Below are positions 63,957 through 64,000 of a DNA stretch of 64,000 nucleotides, piece by piece. Within the stretch, counting starts at the first letter, position 1; every line of letters starts with the position of its first letter. Source of the DNA: Utricularia gibba. Its lineage: Eukaryota > Streptophyta > Magnoliopsida > Lamiales > Lentibulariaceae. The stretch is taken from positions 434,001-498,000 of the forward strand of contig NEEC01000020.1 of assembly GCA_002189035.1 (NCBI GenBank). Reading direction: 5' to 3'. The position numbers and the translations under genes are program-made. Under the pieces are notes generated by a model. It did not search any database. It was not told the DNA's origin and saw only the letters and a program-made list of their open reading frames with translations.

Positions 63957-64000
63957 GTTTTAGAAAAAGCCCATGTGTGATTCCTGCGCCGGAATACAAC

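Overview
The window is nuclear DNA of a flowering plant, most likely a eudicot. AT-rich intergenic DNA with poly-T tracts surrounds moderately GC-rich genes with many short introns that have GT-AG borders, and the predicted proteins match plant-specific families such as SPIKE1, NIP5;1, FT, CDKE;1 and COP10. Nineteen gene models fit in 64 kb, which suggests a compact genome. I cannot name the species.

Layout, left to right. 0-9 kb, plus strand: an SFT2-like Golgi transport protein, a NIP5;1-type boric-acid channel with a minimal ATGTAA uORF, and a class I carboxylesterase. 10-25 kb, plus strand: the 30-exon SPIKE1 (DOCK-family RopGEF) and CDKE;1 (Mediator kinase CDK8). 25-32.5 kb: a small plastid-type membrane protein (minus) head-to-head with an SDR reductase (plus), then an A1 aspartic protease (plus). 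34-41.5 kb: a clade-E PP2C, a LEA2/NHL protein, a lipase-like alpha/beta hydrolase (minus), an RPN12 pseudogene and a glutaredoxin-domain protein (minus). 43.9-44.9 kb: an FT ortholog with the family's 62-bp and 41-bp middle exons. 46.5-48.4 kb: a decayed RAD21/SYN cohesin gene (minus). 49.8-64 kb: a UGT80 sterol glucosyltransferase (plus), an FHA2-like gene carrying several lesions (minus), COP10 (minus), an SCL30A/SCL33-type SR splicing factor (minus), a small unknown protein (plus) and an intronless PPR protein (minus).

The genes are independent eukaryotic transcription units, not operons. Several touch developmental control: SPK1 (cell shape), CDKE;1 (Mediator), COP10 (light signalling), FT (flowering) and the SR protein (splicing). 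The sequence gives no reason to think they act as one system.

The most striking window-wide pattern is that eight or nine otherwise intact, conserved exons are each broken by loss of one G or C inside a short G/C run. All are repaired by one base, which points to under-called homopolymers in the assembly rather than real mutations. This contrasts with the RAD21 and RPN12 copies, which carry mixed lesions or missing parts and look truly dead. I found no undescribed biological system. The best leads are the NIP5;1 uORF, the two pseudogenes, the missing MGSC start in the PP2C, and an unassigned coding-like island beside FT.
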